Assembly (NCBI RefSeq): GCF_029714325.1
Contig: NZ_CP121666.1
Coordinates: forward strand, 744,001-808,000
Reading direction: 5' to 3'
DNA: 64,000 bases
Source of the DNA: Bradyrhizobium sp. CB1717
GTDB lineage: Bacteria > Pseudomonadota > Alphaproteobacteria > Rhizobiales > Xanthobacteraceae
Every line of letters begins with the position of its first letter. The first letter of the stretch is position 1. Below are positions 34,724-44,900 of the stretch, piece by piece. The notes under the pieces are model-generated. The model was not told the origin of the DNA. It did no database searches and was given only the letters and a program-made list of their open reading frames with translations. Made by a program: the position numbers and the translations under genes.

Positions 34724-36885
34724 TTCGCCTTTACAAGAAAGCGGTTGATTTGAACTGGCACGATGTATGGATTGCTTAGCGTCCGCATGCGTAAAAATCC
34801 CGCATCGGGGACCTGCAAGATTGACGGCACGAAGTCGTCAAAATCGTAGTATTTTCGAAGCTCCTTTGTTTCGTCGGCGTTATTGAGGTGCGCAACGAAC
34901 CAGTTGTCCGTGTTCTTCATAATGTTCGACTGGATAGAGGACGGTTCCTGAGTCGCGTAGACCAGGCCAATTCGGTACTTGGATCCTTCCTTCGCCACGC
35001 GCGACCAAATATTAGATACGTCTGTGGCCGCGTTGGGAGGTAGCAAGTTGTGCGCCTCCTCTGCGTAAACAAGGATATCAGGCGGTGGTATCAGATTCCC
35101 ATCCTTGTCTTTCTTTGCCGCGACAAACTCTTGTTTCTGCCGGTTGAAAATGACCCACATTATACGTTCGGCCGCCGCTCGATTCATGTCGGGGTCACCG
35201 AGTGATTGGTCGAAGATCACAAGCTTGCCGGCTACCAAGTCGTCCATCACACTTTGAGCGTAGTCACCGACGCTTCCCGGATCGTGTTCGTCTTTTGACG
35301 CTCTTAGGGCGTTCACTCCATTAGCGTATTCAAAAATGGAGAGGATGCCTGTGAGCCGCTCGTCGTGCCAAGAGCGGCCGTCGTGCTGGGACGCATAATC
35401 TGAGTTGAAGTGGTCGTAGCCAGAGTGCTTGGTGTCTTGAATAAAACGTCGCAAGCTTTTCATGAGCTCAACCGCTTCATCCCAGCTGACTGTCTCCTTT
35501 TTGATGATCGTCGCTGCTCTTACATACATGCTTGCGTCGGACGAACTTGACTGCTCAAGCGCTTGAACGAGCTCTTTGGAGAAGAGTCCTTTGAGGAGGG
35601 CCTTTTTCACTGCGTCGGGAGGGGCAAAGCCAGCAGCGCTAAGTGCGGCGCGATAAGCCAGTAACGCTCTTTGAAAGCGTGTTGCGCTGCTCTGATCCAA
35701 TACTACCGGGATATCTAGTGAGGTGTTGCGGAAGTTGGCGATGTACTTCGAGCTGTCACTTGCTATTCGCCCGTCTATCAGCATCTTGCCTACGAGAAGC
35801 GGTTCAAGGGCCTTCGACAATTCGTCAGCGGTTGACGATTTTGAGACGAACCCGCCAAAGAAGTTCACCTTCACAATCGTTCGCGCTGGGTCATTGGGAT
35901 GCGGGGCAAGTCCGTAAGTTGCGACGTCGGAGTGCGCTGCGTTGGCAGTGTGCAAAACGATGTTCTTCAAACAGGCAGCGTTCTCTTCGCTTCCGTCCTG
36001 AGTATTCTCGTTTGCGTACTCGCCGTTGACGTCAAACACTAGCTGCCCGATTAGGCCTTTCTTCTTGTCCTGCTCTCGCAGCCTAAATACGCTGCTAGCT
36101 ATCACCTTCGTTGTGTTCGACTTTCCCGTCCGAGACATGCCGAACAATGCGGTTCGCCGAGCAATTAGATCCGTCGGATCGAGTTCGACTTGTACGCTAT
36201 CGCCTGCGGGGTCAACCAATCTTTCCGAGGAAGCATAGCGAACTCGCCCAATTGGGACTCGCTTGCCGCTCAGTGGATGCGAGTCGTCCCCTTTCGTTTT
36301 TTGGAAGTTGACGATTTGAGCCAAGGCCGCGCCGAAGGGCTTGTACACCTTTAGTCCACGGCCAGAGTAGAAGTTTGAAACGTCCGCTCCAAAAGAGAGC
36401 TTCCATTCCGATGGTTTCGTCTCCTTCATTCGGAATGTGCCCAGTAAGCGGCATCGAATTCCAGCATATCGCAGCTGATTGAGTGTGAATTGATCTATCT
36501 TGCCTTGCGCATCCCACATCGCATCTTGCGTGGCAACGCGTTGTCCAGCCAGGAATCGGTTTAGATCCGTCTCGGACGCATTGGGCAATCGTGCCTGTCC
36601 AGTTACTCTTAGAAGTAACAAGTTGGAATCTTCGTCCAGAGGTGCAGCGGCCGCTCCAGGAGATAAGCGGGTTGCAAGCAGGAAACATCCTAACGCCAAC
36701 CCTCCTACCTTCTGTCGAAGATGATCATGAATGAGAAGTTCACATTCGGAGAAGTCCATCTTGATGAGGTCGCCGACATTGCCCTGCGCCGAAATCAGCG
36801 CCGTCAGATCCTGTCCCGATTGGTCTGCCAAGTGTTCTGCGTACTTGGCTGCTTCATTCGCCAAGGGACCTTTGTTTTTCGTCAT
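34720..36885 (-). CDS. herA: HerA-type ATPase / DNA translocase
   Basis: A 721-residue HerA/FtsK-superfamily ATPase, longer than archaeal HerA. Residues 35-95 look like a HAS-barrel start ('LLIHDHLRQKVGGLALGCFL'). Walker A is 'FGMSRTGKSNTTK' (about 248-260), Walker B 'DILVYAEEAHNLL' (about 603-615), followed by 'YATQEPSSIQSNI', a HerA hallmark. The ATG at 36885 follows GGGAGGGAG, a strong ribosome site; a TTG 15 bases earlier is unneeded. It is 33 bases after the HNH gene and coupled to NurA. It would form a hexameric ring that feeds DNA to the nuclease. Confidence 0.88.
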   Translation of the reverse strand: MTKNKGPLANEAAKYAEHLADQSGQDLTALISAQGNVGDLIKMDFSECELLIHDHLRQKVGGLALGCFLLATRLSPGAAAAPLDEDSNLLLLRVTGQARLPNASETDLNRFLAGQRVATQDAMWDAQGKIDQFTLNQLRYAGIRCRLLGTFRMKETKPSEWKLSFGADVSNFYSGRGLKVYKPFGAALAQIVNFQKTKGDDSHPLSGKRVPIGRVRYASSERLVDPAGDSVQVELDPTDLIARRTALFGMSRTGKSNTTKVIASSVFRLREQDKKKGLIGQLVFDVNGEYANENTQDGSEENAACLKNIVLHTANAAHSDVATYGLAPHPNDPARTIVKVNFFGGFVSKSSTADELSKALEPLLVGKMLIDGRIASDSSKYIANFRNTSLDIPVVLDQSSATRFQRALLAYRAALSAAGFAPPDAVKKALLKGLFSKELVQALEQSSSSDASMYVRAATIIKKETVSWDEAVELMKSLRRFIQDTKHSGYDHFNSDYASQHDGRSWHDERLTGILSIFEYANGVNALRASKDEHDPGSVGDYAQSVMDDLVAGKLVIFDQSLGDPDMNRAAAERIMWVIFNRQKQEFVAAKKDKDGNLIPPPDILVYAEEAHNLLPPNAATDVSNIWSRVAKEGSKYRIGLVYATQEPSSIQSNIMKNTDNWFVAHLNNADETKELRKYYDFDDFVPSILQVPDAGFLRMRTLSNPYIVPVQINRFLVKAK

Positions 36886-36918
36886 CGAACTCCCTCCCAA
36901 TATCTTTTGTTCTCAAAA

Positions 36919-37755
36919 TCAAATCAGATTATATGCGCCGTTCCAGAACGCATCGTCCTTCGCCATCGCTGAATACATTGCTGCTCTCCATCCATTGGGC
37001 GCGGAACGAAGCGCGGCGCCCTCTTGGTCGTGAAGATAGTCTCTCACCAGCGCTGCGCCCTGAGCACTCGCGCGGAGGCAGTTGATTTTGATCTCTGCCA
37101 GAGATGCGCCCGCGTTCATTGAGTAGAGGGGACCGAGGTTTAAGACTCGGAAGTGAGTCGTAGCCCGTGTGACCACTATTGGCGGGGCGTTCTTTGGGGA
37201 GGCGATAGAGTACCGGATAGAGACGTATGGTTGATATGCAATTGTTGCTGAGACCAGGCGGTATTGATCCCAATCATCGAAATATGGATGAAAGACATAG
37301 TCGCCTTCATCTGGACTGTGATGTTCGTTCTTGTCGAAATTGCAGTCGCGGCAGGTCGGTACAAGGTTAAGCGGGACAACCGCAAGCTCAGGAAATCGAC
37401 CCTTTGGAAGATAGTGGTCGAGAGTTCGTACTCGGCCAATCCCGCATTGAGGGCAGATGCTTTGCTGCGCCAGCTGCATGATTGAATCGTAGGTGGGGCG
37501 TTCCCTGCCATCTCGCAAAACTCTCGCGTAGAGTTCGCCGAGCTCTCTGTGCGGTGCAGGGAAAGGATAGAGCTCTGTATCAGTAAAGGTGTTTAGGGCG
37601 GAGTTCTTCGCAAGTTCCTCGTACTCGTTCGCAAGAACCTCGATAGTTGGCCCGCATGCCAACAATTGCGCCCGAAGGTGAGCATTTTGCGTTCTTTCAG
37701 CGCAAGCATCGAACACGGCCCTTGGGGCTAGGGCGGCAGGAGTTAAACGCCTCAT
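36919..37755 (-). CDS. HNH endonuclease (PtuB-like)
   Basis: A 278-residue HNH nuclease. The ββα-metal motif is 'CPQCGIGRVRTLDHYLPKGR' (Cys101, Cys104, Asp113-His114) followed by 'NLVPTCRDCNFDKN' (Cys135, Cys138, Asn139, Asn143), so the catalytic His, Asn and the zinc Cys residues are intact. The 'LDHYLPK...CxxCNxxK' layout is that of PtuB nucleases of Septu systems and of related retron effectors. Its ATG overlaps the ATPase stop (ATGA), the normal PtuA-PtuB arrangement. Probably the cutting effector of the ATPase. Confidence 0.85.
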   Translation of the reverse strand: MRRLTPAALAPRAVFDACAERTQNAHLRAQLLACGPTIEVLANEYEELAKNSALNTFTDTELYPFPAPHRELGELYARVLRDGRERPTYDSIMQLAQQSICPQCGIGRVRTLDHYLPKGRFPELAVVPLNLVPTCRDCNFDKNEHHSPDEGDYVFHPYFDDWDQYRLVSATIAYQPYVSIRYSIASPKNAPPIVVTRATTHFRVLNLGPLYSMNAGASLAEIKINCLRASAQGAALVRDYLHDQEGAALRSAPNGWRAAMYSAMAKDDAFWNGAYNLI

Positions 37756-39276
37756 TTCGAATTTTCGTTGTTTGGAATTAGAGCTAGGATTATTGAGCGA
37801 GCTTCGGTGCCTAGGCGTTCGCCAAATCTGTCGCGGACTTCTTCGTAGCTCGCGGAAGGGCCGATCGATTTGATGAGATCGCTTATGAGCGAGTGATGGC
37901 CGCTTCGCGCAACTTCAAGTCCAAAGACCTCATGAGTAAGAAGCCCAATTGACTCGCCAAACGTCTCCATGGAAGGGCGAGAAGCTGAAAGGGAGTGACC
38001 ACTCCGCGAAAGAATAAAGACAGCATTCGCGGGGTAATTCTTGGAGAACCACCGGCGAATGGGTCGCGAGGATGGCGACTCCGTTGCGAGCAAGTAGTAG
38101 TTCCGATAGCGCACGGATAAATGACCCTAGAAGGGGTGGATGCAAATGAGCTTCGGGTTCGTCAAACAGGACTAGAGTACGCTCTCCCACTGTTTCGACG
38201 AGCCGCACCATTGTCAGCAGAACTAGGCGGTGGCCGGCACTTGCTTTGGAGTAGATGTCCTTGCAGGCGTCAATGAGCGAGTCGTCCGGATTTTCCGATA
38301 GCGCCCCAAGTCCTAAGCTATCAAAGCCCGGATCGCTCGATAGGGTCTTGATCGCCCGTTTCCAGGATGAAAAGCGAGAACTCCTGATACACAAGTCAGC
38401 GCTTGAAATGAATTCGCTTACGAGCTCACCGAGCGTCTTAAGGCGCGGCTCGTCGAAAGATCGAAGGCCAATGTAGTCGTATCGAACGTCGAGAGGTTCT
38501 TCACCTGTACCAGACGGGATTCGAAAGTCATCGAATGCACTGAAGCTGACGCTAACCACGTTAGCGAAGCCGCCTGGCGAGGCATCTTCGCTGGATACGT
38601 GTAGGAATTTGCCGATCTCTGGACGAGCTTGCCTTAAATTAGAGGATAAGCATACGGCTTCGGCCATTCGGCCGAGGAGAGTTGTTTTCCCTACGCCATT
38701 GCGGCCGATAATTGCGTGCACATTAGTTGGGGGAAGGCTTCGTGGTTCGACCAGAAAGTCGAGCGTCGTGCTCCCGCTATCCGGATTGAGGCGATAGTGA
38801 AAATTAAAGCTTGTTTGCTCGTACTCATTATGGAGCAATTGACGAAAGCGCGTGAGGGTCGATTCCTTAACGCTGCGCAGAAGGGATGTTTGGAACGCTT
38901 CCTCAGAAAAGAATTCCTCGAATATTGCTTGAGACCAAACAACGTCTCGAAGTTGATCAAGTATGCGATACCCCGCACCTGAAGGTAGCGAGCGGATCGT
39001 CTCGTAAAAAGATTGGTCTTGTCCGAGGGAGCAGTAGTCTGGACTTAGATTGTCGAAGGCCTGAGGGATTCCCACCGGCCCGGTGGTCATCCCCCGCTTA
39101 ATAATTTTTACTTGGCCAAGCTTAACGAGCTCTCCCGACTGGGTTGAGTAAGTGGCGTGAAACAATGTCTTGAATGTGTAGTCGTCCCAATTATCGCGTT
39201 CTAGAAAAACGTGATCTGTTTCGCCCCGATTTGGGAAGAAGCTCCTAGCCACGACAGAAAACGTTGCCACTACCAA
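37752..39276 (-). pseudogene. ABC-type ATPase (PtuA-like), interrupted by an apparent +1 frameshift
   Basis: Two frames together give a 507-residue ATPase. The first (39276-38032) has Walker A 'IIGRNGVGKTTLLG' (191-198), an ABC-like signature near 346-350 ('ASAGHR'), Walker B 'LVLFDEPEAHLHP' (368-380) and H-loop 'ATHSPVVLQELP'. The second (38030-37752) continues with 'ANAVFILSRSGHS', 'METFGESIGLLTHEVFGLE'. Skipping one C in the CCCC run (forward GGGG 38031-38034) joins them exactly. This may be sequencing error, mutation or a programmed +1 shift. The start is TTG 39276 or GTG 39270. First gene of the operon. Confidence 0.82.
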
Positions 39277-39371
39277 ATCATCCTAGAGCTTGCTGCCGAC
39301 TCTCAATCTTGCAACCATAAACTGAAACTGAGTGAAGTCTATCGTCTCGGCATACCCTCCTTCCCACAAAC

Positions 39372-39403
39372 AAAAACGGCCGGATCTTCCGATCCGGCCG
39401 TAA
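39372..39403 (-). terminator. Rho-independent terminator of rpmB
   Basis: ACGGCCGGATC (39376-39386), loop TTCC, GATCCGGCCGT (39391-39401) is a perfect 11-bp stem; on the minus strand it is followed by TTTTTG. It lies about 70 bases after the rpmB stop and marks the right edge of the low-GC island. Confidence 0.92.
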
Positions 39404-39472
39404 CGCAAAACTCTACTGGCTAAGCCTACGCCACGCGACGCTACTTAGCCCCCGCCCTAACGGTAAATCTTT

Positions 39473-39781
39473 TTAGCTGGCCTTCTTCGCCGGTGCGGCG
39501 GTGCCGACCTTCTTCTGGATGGCGCGCTTCAGCTCGAGGGCGCGCGGCGACAGGGCGTCGGCGTTGGCCTTGAGCAGGAAGGCGTCGAGACCGCCATTGT
39601 GGTCGACGCTCTTGACCGCGTTGGTCGAGACGCGCAGGCGCACGTTGCGCTCCAGGGCTTCCGAGATGAACGTCACGTTGACGAGGTTCGGCAGGAAGCG
39701 GCGCTTGGTCTTGATGTTGGAGTGGCTGACCTTGTGGCCGACGAGGGGGCCCTTGGCCGTCAGTTCGCAGCGGCGAGACAT
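39473..39781 (-). CDS. rpmB: 50S ribosomal protein L28
   Basis: A 102-residue L28: '[20 protein letters not shown]' then '[17 protein letters not shown]', '[20 protein letters not shown]'. The C-terminal '[11 protein letters not shown]' and Lys/Ala-rich tail are usual in alphaproteobacteria. It is a single-gene unit with its own terminator, and a core gene bordering the island. Confidence 0.96.
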   Translation of the reverse strand: MSRRCELTAKGPLVGHKVSHSNIKTKRRFLPNLVNVTFISEALERNVRLRVSTNAVKSVDHNGGLDAFLLKANADALSPRALELKRAIQKKVGTAAPAKKAS

Positions 39782-39927
39782 GTCACAAATCCTTTAGTTC
39801 GAGCCCCAAACGAGTTGCGGCCGCCATCCGGGGCGCCACAGGGGCAAATTCTCTGTCCTTGCAGGGAGCGGGCGGACGTATAGGGGGAAGGGGCGGGTAG
39901 TCAAGGATTTGGGCGGTCTTTTCGCCT

Positions 39928-40093
39928 CGCCCCGCGTGCGGGGAGAGGCCGGAATGCGCGCGAATAGCGCGAATTCCGGGTGAGGGGGAGTCTCCGCGGG
40001 GGTGGGGGCGGTTGGAGGCCCCAAGTTGCCCCTCCCCGGGGAAAGTCCCCCTCATCCCGACCTTCTCCCCGCACGCGGGGAGAAGGGGAAGGG
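39928..40093. repeat. Long imperfect inverted repeat with CCCCGCGTGCGGGGAGA ends
   Basis: GCCTCGCCCCGCGTGCGGGG on the left and TCTCCCCGCACGCGGGGAGA on the right, with GAGGGGGAGTCTCCG and CTCATCCC parts in between. Related to the repeat at 62718-62872. With the flanking bases it occupies the 500-base gap between rpmB and the DUF3108 gene, which I see as otherwise empty. Confidence 0.65.
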
Positions 40094-40299
40094 ACCGCGG
40101 AGGTAGCGGGGAGAGGTGCGCCCCCGCGTCACACCCCGATCACTAAAACGGCAATGATTGAAGCGCCTTACCATCACATAAAGGGCGCATTCGCGACCGA
40201 GATATCCGGTGGAGTTCCGCTGCCTTCCGGCCCGGACACATTGTTTGCTGCGGTTTTTGGCTTAAGTAACAACCGTTCGCGCCCCGATTGGACCGTTTC

Positions 40300-41160
40300 G
40301 TGCTCAAAACCTCCCGACGACTGCCCCGGCCGCGCGCCGGCCGGCTGGCTTTCGCCGCCTTGTGCGGCCTGGCGCTGGCGTGGGGCGCCGAGCCCGTGGC
40401 CGCGCAGGGCAAGCTCGAGGCGCAGTATGAGGCGACGCTGGCGGGCATTCCCGTCGGCAAGGGCGCCTGGAACATCGACATCCAGGACGACGTGTTCGCA
40501 GCCGCCGCCAGCGGCGGCACCACGGGGCTGCTGAAGTCGTTCGCGGGCGGGTCCGGCACCGGCGCCTCGCAGGGGCGCGTCGTCAACGGCGCGCTGGTTG
40601 CGACCGGCTACCAGGCCTCCACCACCACCTCGAAGAAGACGGAAAACATCCACATCACCCTCGACAAGGGCAATGTGAAGGAGTTCGGCATCGAGCCGGA
40701 GCCGCCGGTCGATCCTGACCGCATCGTCGTCACCGACGCGCATCGCCGCGGCGTCTGGGACCCGATGACGGCCTCGCTCTTGCGCGTGCCCGGCACCGGC
40801 GATCCTGTTACGCCGGAAGCCTGCCACAACGCCGCGCCCGTGTTCGACGGCCGCATGCGCTACGACCTGAAACTCGATTTCAAGCGCATGGAGACGGTGA
40901 AGGCGGAGAAGGGATATCGTGGCCCGGTCGTGGTCTGCGCGCTCTATTTCGTGCCAGTCGCCGGCTACATCCCCGATCGCCCCGTGATCAAATACCTCGC
41001 CGCCCAGCGCAGCATCGAGATCGCGTTTGCTCCCGTGGCAGGCACGCGCATCCTGGTTCCATTCTGGCTGAAAGTGCCGACCCCGCTGGGACCGGCGATG
41101 CTGGAAGCGACCAGCTTCATCACGTCGCCCCAGCCGCCAAGGGTGGCGAAGACGCAGTAA
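40300..41160 (+). CDS. DUF3108 domain protein, exported
   Basis: A protein of about 286 residues with a DUF3108 domain. It begins with a basic stretch and hydrophobic core ending 'LAWGAEPVAAQG', a signal peptide. The mature start 'KLEAQYEATLAGIPVGKGAW' is the family hallmark, as is 'RYDLKLDFKRMETVK'. The ATG is missing; GTG 40300 or TTG 40288 are candidates and neither has a clear ribosome site. Function unknown, probably periplasmic. Confidence 0.8.
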   Translation: MLKTSRRLPRPRAGRLAFAALCGLALAWGAEPVAAQGKLEAQYEATLAGIPVGKGAWNIDIQDDVFAAAASGGTTGLLKSFAGGSGTGASQGRVVNGALVATGYQASTTTSKKTENIHITLDKGNVKEFGIEPEPPVDPDRIVVTDAHRRGVWDPMTASLLRVPGTGDPVTPEACHNAAPVFDGRMRYDLKLDFKRMETVKAEKGYRGPVVVCALYFVPVAGYIPDRPVIKYLAAQRSIEIAFAPVAGTRILVPFWLKVPTPLGPAMLEATSFITSPQPPRVAKTQ

Positions 41161-41161
41161 T

Positions 41162-41345
41162 CTTACCCTCCCCTGGAGGGGGAGGGTCGATCGCGCGCAG
41201 CGCGAGCGGGATGGGGTGATCTCTCCGCACGAACAGTTCCCGTGAGGAGAGATCACCCCACCCCGACATCCATTTCGCTGCGCTCAATGGCTGCCGACCC
41301 ACGGGCGAGCTACGCTCGTCCCGGCCCTCTCCAGGGGAGGGTAAG
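41162..41345. repeat. Long inverted repeat with CTTACCCTCCCCTGGAGGG ends
   Basis: CTTACCCTCCCCTGGAGGG at the left end and CCTCTCCAGGGGAGGGTAAG at the right; inner halves GGTGATCTCTCCGCAC and GGAGAGATCACCCCACC are also complementary. It begins just after the DUF3108 stop and could end that mRNA. The following 360 bases show only one more repeat (41709-41812). Confidence 0.75.
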
Positions 41346-41708
41346 AAAAGCGTGTGAATTCAATGCTCCGCCTACTGTGCATGGGGTTGTTTTCGCCCTT
41401 TTGTTTTGGCGCCCCCGCTTCGGGAATCCATTTGACTCCGCCCCGATTCTGATTCGACTCCGCGCCGTCCCCAATTTTAAGGAACCCGCCATCGAAACGT
41501 CACTTGTGCGGCAGGGCAAAACTCCATCTAGTGCGCAACTAAGACGAGTCCCGCGACATGTGGCGTGAACGGAACAGGACTCAACGGGGAGTCAGCGATT
41601 CGGCCGCGATTCGTTCTAGAGTCGTTCCGAGACTTAAAAAGAACGGAAAAAGCGTCGCAAAGTGAGACAGTTGCGCGAGGTTTGGGGAGCCTGCTCCCAC
41701 ACCCACGG

Positions 41709-41812
41709 TGTCATCGCCCGGCTTGACCGGGCGATCCAGTACGCCGCGGCGGTTGTGGTTGAGCGGAAAGGCCGCGGCGTACTGGATGCCCCGGTCGAGC
41801 CGGGGCATGACA
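41709..41812. repeat. Dispersed inverted repeat, TGTCATCGCCCGGCTTGACC family
   Basis: TGTCATCGCCCGGCTTGACC, then GATCCAGTACGCCGCGGC at the left and GCCGCGGCGTACTGGATG then CGGGGCATGACA at the right are complementary. Found about 120 bases before the helicase gene. Confidence 0.75.
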
Positions 41813-41929
41813 GCGGAGTGCTCGGTGGCCGCTCCGCGTTCGGACAGATGGCTGACACCTCGCAAGTCGCCTCACCGCCCCAAACAGCACTGACATTCGC
41901 CCAAATCGGCACTACCTAATCCCCCAGAC

Positions 41930-44900
41930 ATGGCCTTCTCTCCCTCCCCCTTCGCCTCCGAGCGCGCCCTTCACGATCGAGTGCCTGGCGCGGGCGTCAC
42001 TGCGGTGCTCGGGCCGACCAACACCGGCAAGACCCATCTCGCCATCGAGCGGATGCTGGCGCATCCCTCAGGCGTCATCGGGCTGCCGCTGCGCCTGCTC
42101 GCGCGCGAGGTCTACAACAAGATCGCCGCGCGGGTCGGCAGCGATGCGGTCGCGCTGGTGACGGGCGAGGAGAAGATCAAGCCGAAGAACCCGCGCTATT
42201 GGGTCTCCACCGTCGAGGCGATGCCGCGCGACCTCGATGTCTCCTTCCTCGCCGTCGACGAGGTCCAGATCGCCTCCGACCTCGAGCGCGGCCATGTCTT
42301 CACCGACCGCATCCTCAACCGCCGCGGCCGCGACGAGACGCTGCTATTGGGCGCTGCGACCATGCGCCCGATCATCGAGCGCCTGTTGCCCGGCGTGTCC
42401 ATGATCACGCGCCCGCGGCTGTCCACTCTCGAATTCGCCGGCGATCGCAAGATCACGCGCCAGCCGCGCCGCACAGCGATTGTCGCGTTCTCGGCGGATG
42501 AAGTCTACGCCATCGCCGAGCTGATCCGCCGTCAGCATGGCGGCGCCGCCGTCGTGCTGGGCTCGCTCTCGCCGCGCACGCGCAACGCGCAGGTCGCGAT
42601 GTTCCAGAACGGCGACGTCGATTATCTCGTCGCCACCGACGCCGTCGGCATGGGCCTCAATCTCGACGTCGACCATGTCGCCTTCGCCTCTGACCGCAAG
42701 TTCGACGGCTATCAGTTCCGCCGCCTGACGCCGTCCGAATTCGCGCAGATCGCCGGCCGCGCGGGACGAGCCACGCGCAACGGCACCTTCGGCACCACGG
42801 GCCGCTGCGCGCCGTTCGAGCCCGAGCTCGTCAACGCGCTGCAGAACCACACCTTCGACGCCGTGAAGATGCTGCAATGGCGCAATTCGAAGCTGGATTT
42901 CTCCTCGCTCGGCGCGCTCCAGGTGTCCTTGAACCTGGCCCCCGGCCACGAGGCGCTGACGCGCGCGCCTATCGCCGAGGACATGCGCGTGCTCGACCAC
43001 GCCGCCCGCGACGTCGAGGTGCGCGATATCGCGCATGGCAAGGCCGCCGTAGAGCGGCTCTGGGAGGCCTGCCAGGTCCCCGATTACCGGAAACTGTCGC
43101 CGGCCGCCCATGCCGAGCTGGTGACCACGCTGTACGGCTTTCTGATGCGGAAGGGATGCATTCCCGACGCCTGGTTCGCCGCCCAGGTCGAGCAGGCCGA
43201 CCGCATCGACGGCGACATCGACACGCTGTCGGCCCGGATCGCGCAGATCCGCACCTGGACCTTCGTCGCCAACCGCCCGGACTGGCTGAAAGACCCCGAA
43301 CGCTGGCAGGGGGTCACGCGGGAGGTCGAAAATAAATTATCGGATGCGCTCCATGAACGCTTGACTGAGCGTTTCGTTGATCGCCGGACCAGTGTATTGA
43401 TGCGCCGCCTGCGGGAGAACACGAGCTTGAATACTGAAATCGGCAAGACCGGCGAAGTCATCGTCGAAGGCCATGTCATCGGCCGCCTCGACGGCTTCAC
43501 CTTTGCACCGGATGCGGCGGAGGCCGGCTCCGATGCGAAAGCCTTGCAGGCTGCAGCGCAAGCGGTGCTCGCCGGCGAGATCAACACGCGCGCCGAAAAA
43601 CTGGGCAACGCGCCGGACGACCAGTTCGTGCTGACCTCGGAAGGCATCATCCGCTGGACCGGCGACGCGGTGGCGCGGCTGTCTGCCGCAGAGGACGCGC
43701 TGCATCCGCGCATCCGCATCATCTCGGACGAGCGCCTCACCGGCGGCCCCCGCGAGAAGGTGCAGGCGCGGCTCGACCTCTGGGTCAAGACGCATATCGA
43801 GAAGCTGCTCGGGCCGATGTTCGAGCTGTCGAAGGCCGAGGATGTCACCGGCATCGCGCGCGGCATCGCCTATCAGCTGGTCGAGGCGCTCGGCGTGCTC
43901 GAGCGTCCCAGAATCGCAAACGAGCTGAAGGATCTCGATCAGCCCTCGCGCGCGACGCTGCGCAAGTACGGCGTCCGCTTCGGCGCCTATCACATCTATT
44001 TCCCCGGCCTGCTCAAGCCCGCCGCGCGTGCGCTCGCCGCGCTGCTGTGGGCGCTGAAGCAGGACAATGTCGATCTGTCGTCGCTGTCAGGCGCGCAGCA
44101 TCTGGCCTCCTCGGGCCGCACCTCGTTCCCGGTCGACAAGGCCCTGCCGCGCGATGCCTATCGCGTGCTCGGCTACAAGCAGGCCGGCGAGCGCGCCGTG
44201 CGCGTCGACATCCTGGAGCGTCTTGCCGACCTGATCCGCCCGGCGCTGGCCTGGCGCGAGAACTCGGCCGGTGAAAAGCCCGCCGGCGCATTCGACGGCC
44301 GCAGCTTTGTGGTGACGCAGGCGATGACCTCGCTCACAGGCTCCGCGGGTGAAGACTTTGCGTCCGTGCTGCGCGCGCTCGGCTATCGCATGGAGAAGCG
44401 TCCGCCGCGTCCGGTGAAGCCCGCAGCGCCCGCTGCCGAGACGGTCGCCGCCGAGATGCCGCCCGCCGAGGGCAGCGCGGATACCTCGACCGAGACCGCG
44501 GCGGAGGCCGTTGCAGACCTGCCGGAAGAGGCGGCTGTGTCCGCCGAAGCCGTCACCGTCGAAGACGCGCCCGGCATGGAGCAGCACGACGAGCCCGCTC
44601 ATGAGGAGCCGGCGCTCGAAGCGTCTCCCGAAGCGCCCGTCACGCCGGAAGATGCCCCCGGCATCGCGCCACCGGCCGAAGAGGCCGCTGCGCCGGTTGA
44701 CGCGGCTCCGGCCGAGATTGTGGCCACGGAAGCCGCCGCATCGCCCGATGCCGCCGCGCCGGTTGAGGCCGCAGCGACGCCCGCCGAGCCCGAGCTGATC
44801 GAGGTCTGGCGTCCCGGCGGCCGTCACGAGGATCGCAAACCGCGCCACGAGCGCCATCGCCACCAGCGTCACCACAACCAGCCGCGTCCGCAGGCCGGTG

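Larger units (their letters stand above)
32298..39276 (-). other. Low-GC island: five-gene candidate defence operon
   Basis: The island carries ATPase, HNH nuclease, HerA, NurA and DNA methyltransferase genes, all on the minus strand and coupled by overlaps at 37752, 34720 and 33392. Base composition, AT-rich codons and Lys/Asn/Ser-rich proteins differ sharply from both flanks. The left side is a pseudogene fragment, the right side the rpmB terminator. No integrase or tRNA is seen at the ends. Confidence 0.75.

Noticed and set aside
39277..39375. Tiny leader peptide frame (MPRR) behind GGAAGGAGG upstream of the defence operon
   Set aside because: Only 2 bases separate the ribosome site and ATG, and four codons give no test; no attenuator stem follows.
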